In this document: in pieces, positions 1 through 5,134 of the stretch
Layout of the letters: the number at the start of each line of letters is the position of its first letter
Numbering within the stretch: position 1 is the first letter of the stretch
Origin: Bacteroidales bacterium
GTDB taxonomy: Bacteria > Bacteroidota > Bacteroidia > Bacteroidales > UBA7960
NCBI GenBank assembly: GCA_003555385.1
Contig: PWHO01000271.1
Coordinates: 1-5,134, forward strand
Length of the DNA stretch: 5,134 nt
Direction: 5' to 3'
Notes under the pieces: generated by a model
The model's input: the letters and a program-made list of their open reading frames with translations, nothing else
Databases searched by the model: none
Told to the model about the DNA's origin: nothing
Translations under genes and position numbers: made by a program

Positions 1-39
1 AAAAAATACCCTGCCCATCGGGCTGCCCTGTGTTTTTTT
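1..39. terminator. Possible weak bidirectional terminator after crtD
   Basis: An A6 run (1-6) and a T7 run (33-39) flank a GC-rich core in which GCCC (13-16) can pair with GGGC (20-23) around a 3-nt loop. The A and T runs could pair with each other across an imperfect internal region. Read on the minus strand, the core is followed by a T6 run, 14 nt past the crtD stop codon at 53-55. The GC stem is only 4 bp, so this is a weak candidate. A T run on both strands would suit a convergent gene to the left, which is outside the window. Confidence 0.4.
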
Positions 40-52
40 ATTTTACTCATAT

Positions 53-1531
53 TTAATGTATCTCTGAAGTTGGTATTTCATTGACGGCAATGCGTGCAGA
101 AGCCAGGCAAAGCGGAATGCCCCCGCCCGGATGCACGCTTCCTCCTGTAAAGTAAAGGTTTTTCAGGGACTTTTTAAAATTCGGGTGTCTGTTGAAGGCA
201 GAAAAACTGCTGTTGGAGCTCAGGCCATAAAGTGATCCCCGGTAAGACCCGGTATCGGCTTCAATACTGCGCGGATCGGCGACAGCCTCCGTAACAATAT
301 GTGGCGCTATTTCTTTTCCGGTAACCCGCCGGATCTTCGACAGGATATCTTTCCGGGCCTTTGTGATCATACTGTCCCAGTCCTGCCCGGTGTTTTCCGG
401 CACATTGATCATTACGTACCAGTTCTCCTGCCCGGGAGGTGCATCACCGGGGACTTCCCGGCAACTGATGAAGATGTAAACGGTGGGATCGCTGAAAATG
501 GTTTTTTTTGCGAAAAGGTGTGTAAACTCCTCCCGGTAATCATTGGAAAAGAATATGTTGTGCAATCCCAGTTCCGGAAAGCTTTTGTTGATGCCCCAGT
601 AAAAAATGAGTGCGGAGGTGGAGCGTTCTCCGGACAATTGTTTGCGGGGAACTTTGTTCCCGGGAAGCAGCTTACTGTATAGGGTTACGATGTCGATATC
701 ACTCACGGCCAGATCGAATGGATAGGTCCTGCCCCTGCTTCGCAACCCTTTCACAGTGTTGTCTTCAAAAATGATTTCCTCAACCGGGCTGTTGAAGCGG
801 AACCTGACCCCCATGTCTGTGGCGAGTTTAAATAAAGCCTCTACGATGTGATACATGCCCTTTTCAGGAAAGAATGTGCCGGTGTTGTGCTCCAGGTGAG
901 GGATGATGTTCAGGGTAGCGGGAGTTTTATAGGGGTTGGAGCCGTTGTAGGTGGCATAACGGTCAAAGAGCTGTACCACCCTGGGGTCAGAAAACCAGCG
1001 GGTATTCTTTCGGTGCATGGTAGTGAATGCGTCCAGTTCATGCAGGTGGAGCAAAGACTTGCGGTAGGCAGCCTGGCCGTAATTCCTGATCTTGTGAAAG
1101 GAATTAAACAGGAATACCTCATGGGTAATGTCGTAAAGTCGCCGGCTTTTCTCCAGGAAGGCCAGTATCCGGTCTTTTTCAACATTGGTTTTGGTGCTCA
1201 GTTCGGCCGCAAACTGTTCAGGCTCTTTCCAGGCGTTGACCACTGTTCCGTCTTCCCAGAAATACCGGCAACTGGATTCAAGCAATCGGTAGCGAAAATA
1301 ATTTGCCGGGTTTTTCCCGGCCAGGGTGAAAAGTTCATCCACAAGCCCGGGCAGGGTAAACAGTGAGGGTCCGGTGTCGAAGCGGAATCCCTGTTGTTGT
1401 AGCTGTGAAAGTTTTCCTCCCGGTTTGTCTGCCTGCTCGAACACTTCGACTGCGTAGCCTTTGGCTGCCAGCCTGATTGCCGAAGAAATTCCTGCGATCC
1501 CTGAACCAATGACCCCTGCTGTTTGTTTCAT
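53..1531 (-). CDS. crtD: CrtD-type carotenoid desaturase (phytoene desaturase family, FAD-dependent)
   Basis: This 492-residue protein is a full-length FAD-dependent carotenoid desaturase/isomerase of the CrtI/CrtD family. The N-terminal Rossmann motif is canonical (GSGIAG, residues 9-14), with an acidic residue at the end of the second strand (E32) and GGK at 38-40, followed by FRFDTGPSLF. The C-terminal FAD/substrate signature reads GGSVHPGGGIP (463-473). In my recollection of the family, HPGGGIP marks the CrtD branch (hydroxycarotenoid 3,4-desaturases), whereas CrtI has VPGTGLP. CrtD enzymes add a double bond near a hydroxylated psi end, so a hydratase (CrtC or CruF) would be expected elsewhere in the genome. 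The start is chosen because the Rossmann fold begins six residues later. The leader is A-rich (cacaaaaaacaaaa) with no Shine-Dalgarno. It is transcribed divergently from crtI. The family is certain; the exact substrate is inferred, and another late desaturation step is possible. Confidence 0.85.
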   Translation of the reverse strand: MKQTAGVIGSGIAGISSAIRLAAKGYAVEVFEQADKPGGKLSQLQQQGFRFDTGPSLFTLPGLVDELFTLAGKNPANYFRYRLLESSCRYFWEDGTVVNAWKEPEQFAAELSTKTNVEKDRILAFLEKSRRLYDITHEVFLFNSFHKIRNYGQAAYRKSLLHLHELDAFTTMHRKNTRWFSDPRVVQLFDRYATYNGSNPYKTPATLNIIPHLEHNTGTFFPEKGMYHIVEALFKLATDMGVRFRFNSPVEEIIFEDNTVKGLRSRGRTYPFDLAVSDIDIVTLYSKLLPGNKVPRKQLSGERSTSALIFYWGINKSFPELGLHNIFFSNDYREEFTHLFAKKTIFSDPTVYIFISCREVPGDAPPGQENWYVMINVPENTGQDWDSMITKARKDILSKIRRVTGKEIAPHIVTEAVADPRSIEADTGSYRGSLYGLSSNSSFSAFNRHPNFKKSLKNLYFTGGSVHPGGGIPLCLASARIAVNEIPTSEIH

Positions 1532-1644
1532 TTTTGTTTTTTGTGATTAAACAATTTGCCGGTGTCTATTTAACAAATAAATCTGTCAACGGTTTTTCAG
1601 AGATGCAATATATTCATTAATTTCACCTTTCAATACATTATTCT
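1532..1644. promoter_or_regulatory. Divergent control region between crtD and crtI
   Basis: This 113-nt A/T-rich spacer separates the two outward-facing desaturase genes, so it must hold the crtD promoter and most likely the promoter of the crtI-crtB unit. Neither start codon has a purine-rich Shine-Dalgarno; both leaders are A/T-rich, as is usual in Bacteroidota. The best plus-strand promoter is listed separately. On the minus strand the closest -7 match is TTTATTTG (complement of 1574-1581), but the nearest upstream TTG is about 24 nt away, which is too far for a confident call. That element also overlaps the plus-strand candidate, so the two promoters could compete. I saw no clear operator palindrome. 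Confidence 0.6.
1555..1585 (+). promoter_or_regulatory. Candidate Bacteroidota-type promoter for crtI-crtB
   Basis: TTTG at 1555-1558 is followed after 19 nt by TAAATCTG at 1578-1585. This is one mismatch from the Bacteroidota -7 consensus TAnnTTTG, with a -33 TTTG at normal spacing. Transcription would start a few bases past 1585, giving a leader of roughly 50 nt before the crtI ATG at 1645. The match is by eye in A/T-rich DNA, so chance occurrence is a real possibility. Confidence 0.4.
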
Positions 1645-3132
1645 ATGAAAAAAGTCGTCATTGTGGGTACCGGTCTCGGAGCCCTGACCACAGCCCTCAG
1701 GCTTGTCCGCCGCGGGTACAAGGTGGAAATGGTTGAGAAGTACCATCAGGCCGGGGGGCGCCTCAACCAGCTGAAGAAGGATGGGTTTACCTTTGACCTG
1801 GGTCCTACTTTTTTCAGTATGACGTATGAATTTGATGAGTTCGTTGAGGATACAGGTCTGCCGGAAATGCCATTTACATTCAGGGAGCTGGATGTGCTCT
1901 ACGCCGTGAATTTTCGCGGGGAGGACAAGCGTTATATGATCCACCGTGACCTTGATCGACTTGCAAAGGAATTTGAGGCGGTGGAGCCCGGGTTTAAGGA
2001 AAAGATGGAGAAGTTCCTGGCGGGGGCCGGGAGGTTTTTTCACGATACCGAGCACCTGGTGCTCAAACGCAATTATGACTCATTGTTTGAATACTTGCTG
2101 ACGCTGATGCGAGTACCCCTGAGGCATTCCCCGAAATTATTGCGCTCTGTCTGGAACGAAATGGAGCGTCATTTTGAATCCAGGGAAGTAAAGGAGATCT
2201 TTTCACTGGTTGCTTTTTTCCTGGGAGCTACCCCATTCAACACCCCTGCCATTTATACCATTCTGTCTTATACGGAGCTGGTCCACGATGGTTATCACAA
2301 TGTAGAGGGGGGGATGTATAAAATTGTGGAAGGGCTCAAACGTGAACTGGACAAAGCCGGTGCAGTTTTTCATTTTAATACCGAGATCACCGGGTACCGG
2401 TTTGAGGATAAACAGCTTACTGCATTGATAGATCAGCATGGAAAAGAGTGGGAGGCTGACTTGTTTGTGGTGAATGCCGATGCTGCCTGGTTCCGGCATA
2501 AGATTTTCCGGAGAAAGAAGTTTTCTGAGCAGAAAATGGATAAACTGAAGTGGACGCTGGCGCCTTTTACCATGTACCTGGGGCTGGATACCAAACTGGA
2601 TGATACGCCTTTGCATAATTATTTTCTTGGAAACAACTTCAAAGAATACTCCGGAAAGATTTTCAGGAATGACATCAAGCTGGATCAGCCGTATTATTAT
2701 GTGAATGTGGTGTCCAAATCAGACCCTGAAAGCGCGCCCGAGGGTTGTGAAAGCGTGTTTGTGCTTTGCCCGGTGCCAGACCTGCGTTACAAACCTGACT
2801 GGTCGGACCGGGAGGAAGTGGCCGCCAATATACTGGAAGACATTTCTGAGCGTATCGGGGTTGATTTGAAAAAGCATGTTATCTCAAAAACCATCATGAC
2901 TCCGGTCGAGTGGCGCGATGCATTCAATTTGTACAAAGGAAGCGGACTTGGCCTGGGACATGACCTGGATCAGATCGGTGGATTTCGTCCAAAAAACTAT
3001 GATGAGGAGTTTGGCAATGTGTTTTATGTGGGTGCCTCCACGGTGCCCGGTACAGGTTTGCCGATGGCTGTGATCAGTTCAAAGCTGGTGGTGGAACGAA
3101 TAACCAAAAAATATGGATCTGTTTACGCGTAA
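1645..3132 (+). CDS. crtI: CrtI-type phytoene desaturase
   Basis: This 495-residue FAD-dependent desaturase introduces double bonds into phytoene, towards neurosporene or lycopene, at the membrane surface. The N-terminal Rossmann segment reads VIVGTGLGAL, with GTGLGA at 8-13, E31 at the end of the second strand and GGR at 37-39, followed by FTFDLGPTFFSM. The C-terminal signature VGASTVPGTGLPM (462-474) is typical of CrtI rather than CrtD, and the length is normal for the family. One small oddity is that the third glycine of GxGxxG is alanine (A13). The ATG at 1645 fits because the Rossmann strand starts at residue 4. There is no Shine-Dalgarno. The stop codon (3130-3132) lies 17 nt beyond the crtB start, so the two genes are almost certainly co-transcribed. 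The number of desaturation steps cannot be read from the sequence, and a C30 substrate is not excluded. Confidence 0.88.
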   Translation: MKKVVIVGTGLGALTTALRLVRRGYKVEMVEKYHQAGGRLNQLKKDGFTFDLGPTFFSMTYEFDEFVEDTGLPEMPFTFRELDVLYAVNFRGEDKRYMIHRDLDRLAKEFEAVEPGFKEKMEKFLAGAGRFFHDTEHLVLKRNYDSLFEYLLTLMRVPLRHSPKLLRSVWNEMERHFESREVKEIFSLVAFFLGATPFNTPAIYTILSYTELVHDGYHNVEGGMYKIVEGLKRELDKAGAVFHFNTEITGYRFEDKQLTALIDQHGKEWEADLFVVNADAAWFRHKIFRRKKFSEQKMDKLKWTLAPFTMYLGLDTKLDDTPLHNYFLGNNFKEYSGKIFRNDIKLDQPYYYVNVVSKSDPESAPEGCESVFVLCPVPDLRYKPDWSDREEVAANILEDISERIGVDLKKHVISKTIMTPVEWRDAFNLYKGSGLGLGHDLDQIGGFRPKNYDEEFGNVFYVGASTVPGTGLPMAVISSKLVVERITKKYGSVYA

Positions 3133-3946
3133 TGCCCTTGATTGTGGCAGGGTTACAACCAGGAACTACAGTACCTCCTTTTCGATGGGGGTGCGGACGC
3201 TGGACAAAAAATACCGTCCGGCCATTTATGCTATTTATGGCTTTGTGCGTTTCGCAGATGAGATTGTGGATACCTTTCATGATCAGGATAAAGAAACACT
3301 GCTGGCAGATTTCAAAACAAGGACTTACGCTGCCATTGACGCAGGATTCAGCACCAATCCCATTTTGCACGGGTTTCAGTGGGTGACCAATGTATACGGA
3401 ATTGAACGCGATCTGATCGATGCATTTCTTCACAGCATGGAGATGGATCTTCATAAGTCCCGCTTTTCGGATGAAGAGTACAGGCGTTATATCTATGGTT
3501 CTGCCGAGGTGGTGGGTCTTATGTGTCTGCGTGTTTTTTATACCGGGCGTGACAAAGAGTATCAGCAGTTGCTGCCTGCTGCCCGGAAACTTGGCGAGGC
3601 TTTTCAGAAAGTGAATTTCCTGAGGGATATTCGTTCTGATATTGATGACAGGGGGCGTGTTTACTTCCCGGAGGTTGATTTGACAGAATTTTCAGCGAAA
3701 GACAAGACAATAATTGAGCAGGAGATCCGGGCAGATTTCCAGGAGGCCCTTGCAGGCATCCGGTCATTGGATAAAAAGGTTCGTCTGGGGGTTTATCTCG
3801 CCTATCGTTATTACCTTGAATTGTTGCGCAAAATTGAGAGGGCCGCGCCTGAAGAGCTCCATAATCAGCGTTTCCGTGTGTCCAATATCCAAAAGTTGTC
3901 ACTTTTTCCAAGGTGTTACCTGCGCAACAAATTCAACCGGATTTAA
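3113..3946 (+). CDS. crtB: Phytoene synthase (squalene/phytoene synthase family)
   Basis: This 277-residue, all-helical prenyl-condensing enzyme joins two GGPP molecules head to head to form phytoene, the first committed carotenoid step. The family signatures are all visible: YSTSFS at 19-24, the first aspartate-rich motif DEIVD at 49-53, YGSAEVVGLMC at 128-138, and the second motif NFLRDIRSD at 168-176 (D172, D176) followed by RGRVYFP at 180-186. These aspartates bind the Mg2+-diphosphate groups. The length is at the short end of normal and nothing is missing. The ATG at 3113 is chosen because the family's conserved N-terminal region starts at once. It overlaps the crtI 3' end by 20 nt in another frame, which suggests translational coupling. 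A C30 dehydrosqualene synthase (CrtM) is the alternative that motifs alone cannot exclude, but pairing with a CrtI/CrtD set favours the C40 enzyme. Confidence 0.93.
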   Translation: MDLFTRNALDCGRVTTRNYSTSFSMGVRTLDKKYRPAIYAIYGFVRFADEIVDTFHDQDKETLLADFKTRTYAAIDAGFSTNPILHGFQWVTNVYGIERDLIDAFLHSMEMDLHKSRFSDEEYRRYIYGSAEVVGLMCLRVFYTGRDKEYQQLLPAARKLGEAFQKVNFLRDIRSDIDDRGRVYFPEVDLTEFSAKDKTIIEQEIRADFQEALAGIRSLDKKVRLGVYLAYRYYLELLRKIERAAPEELHNQRFRVSNIQKLSLFPRCYLRNKFNRI

Positions 3947-3952
3947 AATTTG

Positions 3953-3960
3953 TAATTTTG
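3953..3960 (+). promoter_or_regulatory. Possible -7 element of an internal ispH promoter
   Basis: TAATTTTG matches the Bacteroidota -7 consensus TAnnTTTG exactly and ends 4 nt before the ispH ATG at 3965. If used, transcription would start at or just next to the start codon, giving a leaderless or nearly leaderless ispH mRNA independent of crtI-crtB. There is no good TTG/TTTG at the expected -33 position (around 3930-3934 reads AATTC), which lowers confidence. The whole crtB-ispH gap is only 18 nt, so read-through from crtB remains likely as well. Confidence 0.35.
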
Positions 3961-3964
3961 GCGC

Positions 3965-4813
3965 ATGTCAACAGAGGCTTTGCATGTGGAAATTGATCCG
4001 GCAGCGGGATTCTGCTTTGGGGTTGCTGCTGCTGTACGCAAGGCAGAGGAGGCCCTGGAAGAGACCGGTAGCTTGTATTGCGTGGGACAGTTGTTGCACA
4101 ACGTGCATGAGGTTAAGCGATTGGAAGATATGGGGATGCGAACAATCATCCGTGAAGATTTGTCTGATATGGCTGGCAAGTCAGTGTTGTTCCGGGCCCA
4201 TGGCGAACCTCCGGACAGTTATAACATGAGCCGGCTCGGTGGAGCCATAATGGTGGATGCAACCTGCCCGGTGGTCAGGAAACTCCAGCAGCGTGTGAAG
4301 CAGTCCTGTGAGGATGGAGAAACAATTATTGTTTATGGTAAGCCCGGTCATCCTGAGGTGGAGGGCATTGTGGGCCAGATTGACGGGAAGGCATTAGTGG
4401 CCCAGAGTAAGGATGATTTGCTGCCTGACCAGCTTCCTGAGAATGTCACCCTGTTCAGTCAGACCACCATGTCGAAGGAGGGACTTCATAGCCTGGCCGG
4501 ATGGCTCGAAAATCAGGGGAAAAAAGTAAAACTTCATGACACTGTATGTCGGCGGGTGTCTGACAGGGTCAATGAGATGGAACAGTATGCCCGTGCCAAA
4601 GATGTGATTATTTTTGTAGGAGGGAAAAATTCTTCCAATGCAAATCAGTTATTTGACATATCCAGGCGGGTCACTTCACGCTCCCATTTTGTGGAATCCC
4701 CCGATGATGTGCAACCCGGGTGGTTTCGTCCAGGCGATCGTGTGGGGGTTACAGGTGGTACATCCACCCCCGTGTGGTTGCTGAGGGAGACAGCGAGGGT
4801 GGTTGTTAGTTAG
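3965..4813 (+). CDS. ispH: 4-hydroxy-3-methylbut-2-enyl diphosphate reductase (IspH/LytB)
   Basis: This 282-residue cytoplasmic iron-sulfur enzyme reduces HMBPP to IPP and DMAPP, the last MEP-pathway step. The three cluster-ligand cysteines are present: C17 in GFCFGV, C101 in DATCP and C195 in DTVCRRV. So are the active-site residues H45 (LLHNVHEV), H79 (RAHGEP), H129 and E131 (GHPEVEG), T167/T168 (SQTT), S223-S224-N225 (KNSSNAN) and S267 (GGTSTP). It corresponds to the compact form of the family, complete and apparently functional. The ATG at 3965 puts C17 at the usual distance from the N-terminus; there is no Shine-Dalgarno. It sits 18 nt after crtB on the same strand, placing isoprenoid precursor supply next to carotenoid synthesis. 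Its final residues (VVS) and TAG stop fall inside the first copy of the downstream repeat (from 4800), so the natural C-terminus may have been altered there. Confidence 0.96.
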   Translation: MSTEALHVEIDPAAGFCFGVAAAVRKAEEALEETGSLYCVGQLLHNVHEVKRLEDMGMRTIIREDLSDMAGKSVLFRAHGEPPDSYNMSRLGGAIMVDATCPVVRKLQQRVKQSCEDGETIIVYGKPGHPEVEGIVGQIDGKALVAQSKDDLLPDQLPENVTLFSQTTMSKEGLHSLAGWLENQGKKVKLHDTVCRRVSDRVNEMEQYARAKDVIIFVGGKNSSNANQLFDISRRVTSRSHFVESPDDVQPGWFRPGDRVGVTGGTSTPVWLLRETARVVVS

Positions 4814-4837
4814 TTGTTGGTTCTCATGGGCGGAGGA
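4800..4837 (+). repeat. Direct repeat copy 1 (38 nt, overlaps ispH end)
   Basis: This 38-nt stretch recurs exactly at 4882-4919, 82 nt downstream. It starts with TGGTTGTTAGTTAG, which encodes the last ispH codons and its TAG stop (4811-4813), and continues with GTTGTTGGTTCTCATGGGC and GGAGGA. It contains two TAG triplets in different frames. Confidence 0.95.
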
Positions 4838-4857
4838 TTGTGGGGGTAGGCCATAGA

Positions 4858-4875
4858 CCGTGGCCAGAGCCACGG
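4858..4875 (+). other. Perfect short hairpin between the direct repeats
   Basis: CCGTGGC (4858-4864) and GCCACGG (4869-4875) form a perfect 7-bp GC-rich stem with the 4-nt loop CAGA. It lies 45 nt past the ispH stop. What follows is AGTTGTTGGTTGTTAG, T-rich but with no uninterrupted T run. It could help end the crtI-crtB-ispH transcript or protect its 3' end, or it may simply be the hairpin core of the repeat unit. Confidence 0.5.
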
Positions 4876-4881
4876 AGTTGT

Positions 4882-4919
4882 TGGTTGTTAGTTAGTTGTT
4901 GGTTCTCATGGGCGGAGGA
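4882..4919 (+). repeat. Direct repeat copy 2 (38 nt)
   Basis: This is an exact second copy of 4800-4837. It is preceded by an extra GTTGTTGG-type run (from 4876), so the boundary between the first and second variable interiors is longer than at other junctions. After the copy the sequence diverges (AATGGGAAGCTG against ATTGTGGGGGTAG after copy 1). Confidence 0.95.
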
Positions 4920-4957
4920 ATGGGAAGCTGCCTGTGGTCAGGTAAATGGGCGAAGCG

Positions 4958-4977
4958 GTTGTTGGTTGTTGGTTCAT
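4958..4977 (+). repeat. Degenerate third forward repeat copy
   Basis: GTTGTTGGTTGTTGGTTCAT resembles the core of the 38-nt repeat, but lacks the CT of TTCTCAT and the following GGGC. It closes the second variable interior (4910-4957) and opens a 33-nt central segment (4978-5010), after which the repeats appear in reverse orientation. Confidence 0.7.
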
Positions 4978-5066
4978 CCGTACCTCTGGCGCGGGTTTAG
5001 GGCGGTCCACCCAACAACTTCTCTGGCCGTTTACCGGTCGGTTGATTTTATCCAATTACGTTGCCT

Positions 5067-5082
5067 ATGAGAACCAACAACT
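5067..5082 (-). repeat. Inverted copy of the repeat core (16 nt)
   Basis: ATGAGAACCAACAACT is the exact reverse complement of the core of both 38-nt direct repeats (4812-4827 and 4894-4909). A shorter reverse match, CCAACAAC, is at 5011-5018. Confidence 0.9.
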
Positions 5083-5108
5083 GCTTAACCCCTTCCTATG
5101 TTTTCGGG

Positions 5109-5134
5109 CTACCCCCACCGTTCCCAGCCCATGA
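5109..5134 (-). repeat. Partial inverted repeat unit at the window edge
   Basis: Read on the minus strand, 5134-5109 gives TCATGGGC, nine other bases, then TGGGGGTAG. The same two blocks at the same 9-nt spacing occur on the plus strand at 4824-4849, with 21 of 26 bases identical overall. It is therefore a diverged reverse copy of the first unit, cut off by the end of the window. The inner boundary is GTTGTTGG at 5081-5074, after 49 nt of interior. Confidence 0.65.

Larger units (their letters stand above)
4894..5082. repeat. Imperfect inverted repeat with 72-nt arms
   Basis: Arms 4894-4965 and 5011-5082 are reverse complements without a single gap. The outer 16 nt (AGTTGTTGGTTCTCAT) match 16/16, the inner 8 nt (GTTGTTGG) match 8/8, and the 48 nt between match 24/48 by hand count, including GGTAAA at 4941-4946 with TTTACC at 5030-5035. 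The central loop is 45 nt (4966-5010). No open reading frame of recognisable type lies inside, so it could not be an autonomous insertion sequence. Confidence 0.75.
4814..5134. other. Non-coding repeat-rich region downstream of ispH
   Basis: No gene is supported in these ~320 nt. Open frames here (for example 4840-5070 and 4946-5134, plus strand) have no recognisable domain, run through the repeats and use Trp, Cys and Arg at odd frequency. The region is explained instead as a cluster of four repeat units with forward copies on the left and reverse copies on the right. Their 48-49 nt interiors differ but can each be placed between GTTGTTGG-type boundaries. No transposase, tRNA or CRISPR array is visible. 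Confidence 0.7.

Noticed and set aside
299..1366. Plus-strand open frames of 127 and 172 residues inside crtD
   Set aside because: They are antisense to a well-conserved, full-length desaturase and show no family motifs; they are codon-bias shadows.
1586..1591. TTGACA on the minus strand as a sigma70-type -35 for crtD
   Set aside because: The hexamer is present as the reverse complement of TGTCAA, but no TATAAT-like -10 lies at 16-18 nt and Bacteroidota primary promoters do not use this pattern.
3130..3386. TAATG at the crtI stop, suggesting a coupled start at 3132
   Set aside because: The ATG at 3132 opens an 84-residue frame without any motif, while the frame starting at 3113 encodes complete phytoene synthase.
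53..3946. Hopanoid/squalene HpnCDE module instead of carotenoid genes
   Set aside because: That route needs two synthase-like proteins plus one FAD enzyme. Here there is one synthase and two CrtI/CrtD-type desaturases with clear carotenoid signatures.
4800..5134. CRISPR array reading of the GTTGTTGG repeats
   Set aside because: Repeats flip orientation midway, differ in length and identity, and have unequal spacing (82, 68 and 64 nt between copy ends). No cas gene is present. This is a dispersed-repeat cluster, not a CRISPR.
4840..5134. Open frames of 76 and 62 residues downstream of ispH
   Set aside because: They run through the repeat copies, have unusual composition (many Trp, Cys, Arg) and no recognisable domain; one merely runs off the window end.
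1..5134. A previously undescribed multi-gene system
   Set aside because: All four genes belong to well-known isoprenoid/carotenoid families with intact motifs. Only the 3' repeat cluster lacks an explanation, and it carries no gene.

Overview
The window carries a four-gene carotenoid/isoprenoid locus that looks like it comes from a member of the Bacteroidota. Three things support this: none of the genes has a Shine-Dalgarno sequence and the leaders are A/T-rich; there are TTTG / TAnnTTTG-like promoter elements; and the short IspH and the CrtB and desaturase sequences resemble forms familiar from that phylum. This assignment rests on sequence style and recall, not on a database search.

Layout: a possible weak terminator lies at 1-39. 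Next is a CrtD-type carotenoid desaturase on the minus strand (53-1531), then a 113-nt A/T-rich divergent control region (1532-1644). Three plus-strand genes follow: a CrtI-type phytoene desaturase (1645-3132), a CrtB-type phytoene synthase (3113-3946, overlapping crtI by 20 nt) and ispH/lytB (3965-4813, 18 nt after crtB). The last ~320 nt (4814-5134) hold no convincing gene. They hold a cluster of short direct and inverted repeats whose first copy begins inside the last codons of ispH.

How the genes fit together: IspH makes IPP and DMAPP, the last step of the MEP pathway. A prenyl synthase outside the window would make GGPP. CrtB condenses two GGPP to phytoene, CrtI desaturates phytoene towards lycopene, and the CrtD-type enzyme most likely adds a further double bond to a hydroxylated or otherwise modified end. 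Cyclase, hydratase, hydroxylase and ketolase genes are not in the window, so the final pigment cannot be named.

The genes themselves are well-known families and no new enzymatic system is visible. The least explained part is the 3' repeat cluster. It has a regular architecture: four units (the last cut by the window edge) each have 48-49 nt of variable interior between GTTGTTGG-type boundaries. Two units point forward and two backward, and a third, degenerate forward copy lies between the two pairs.
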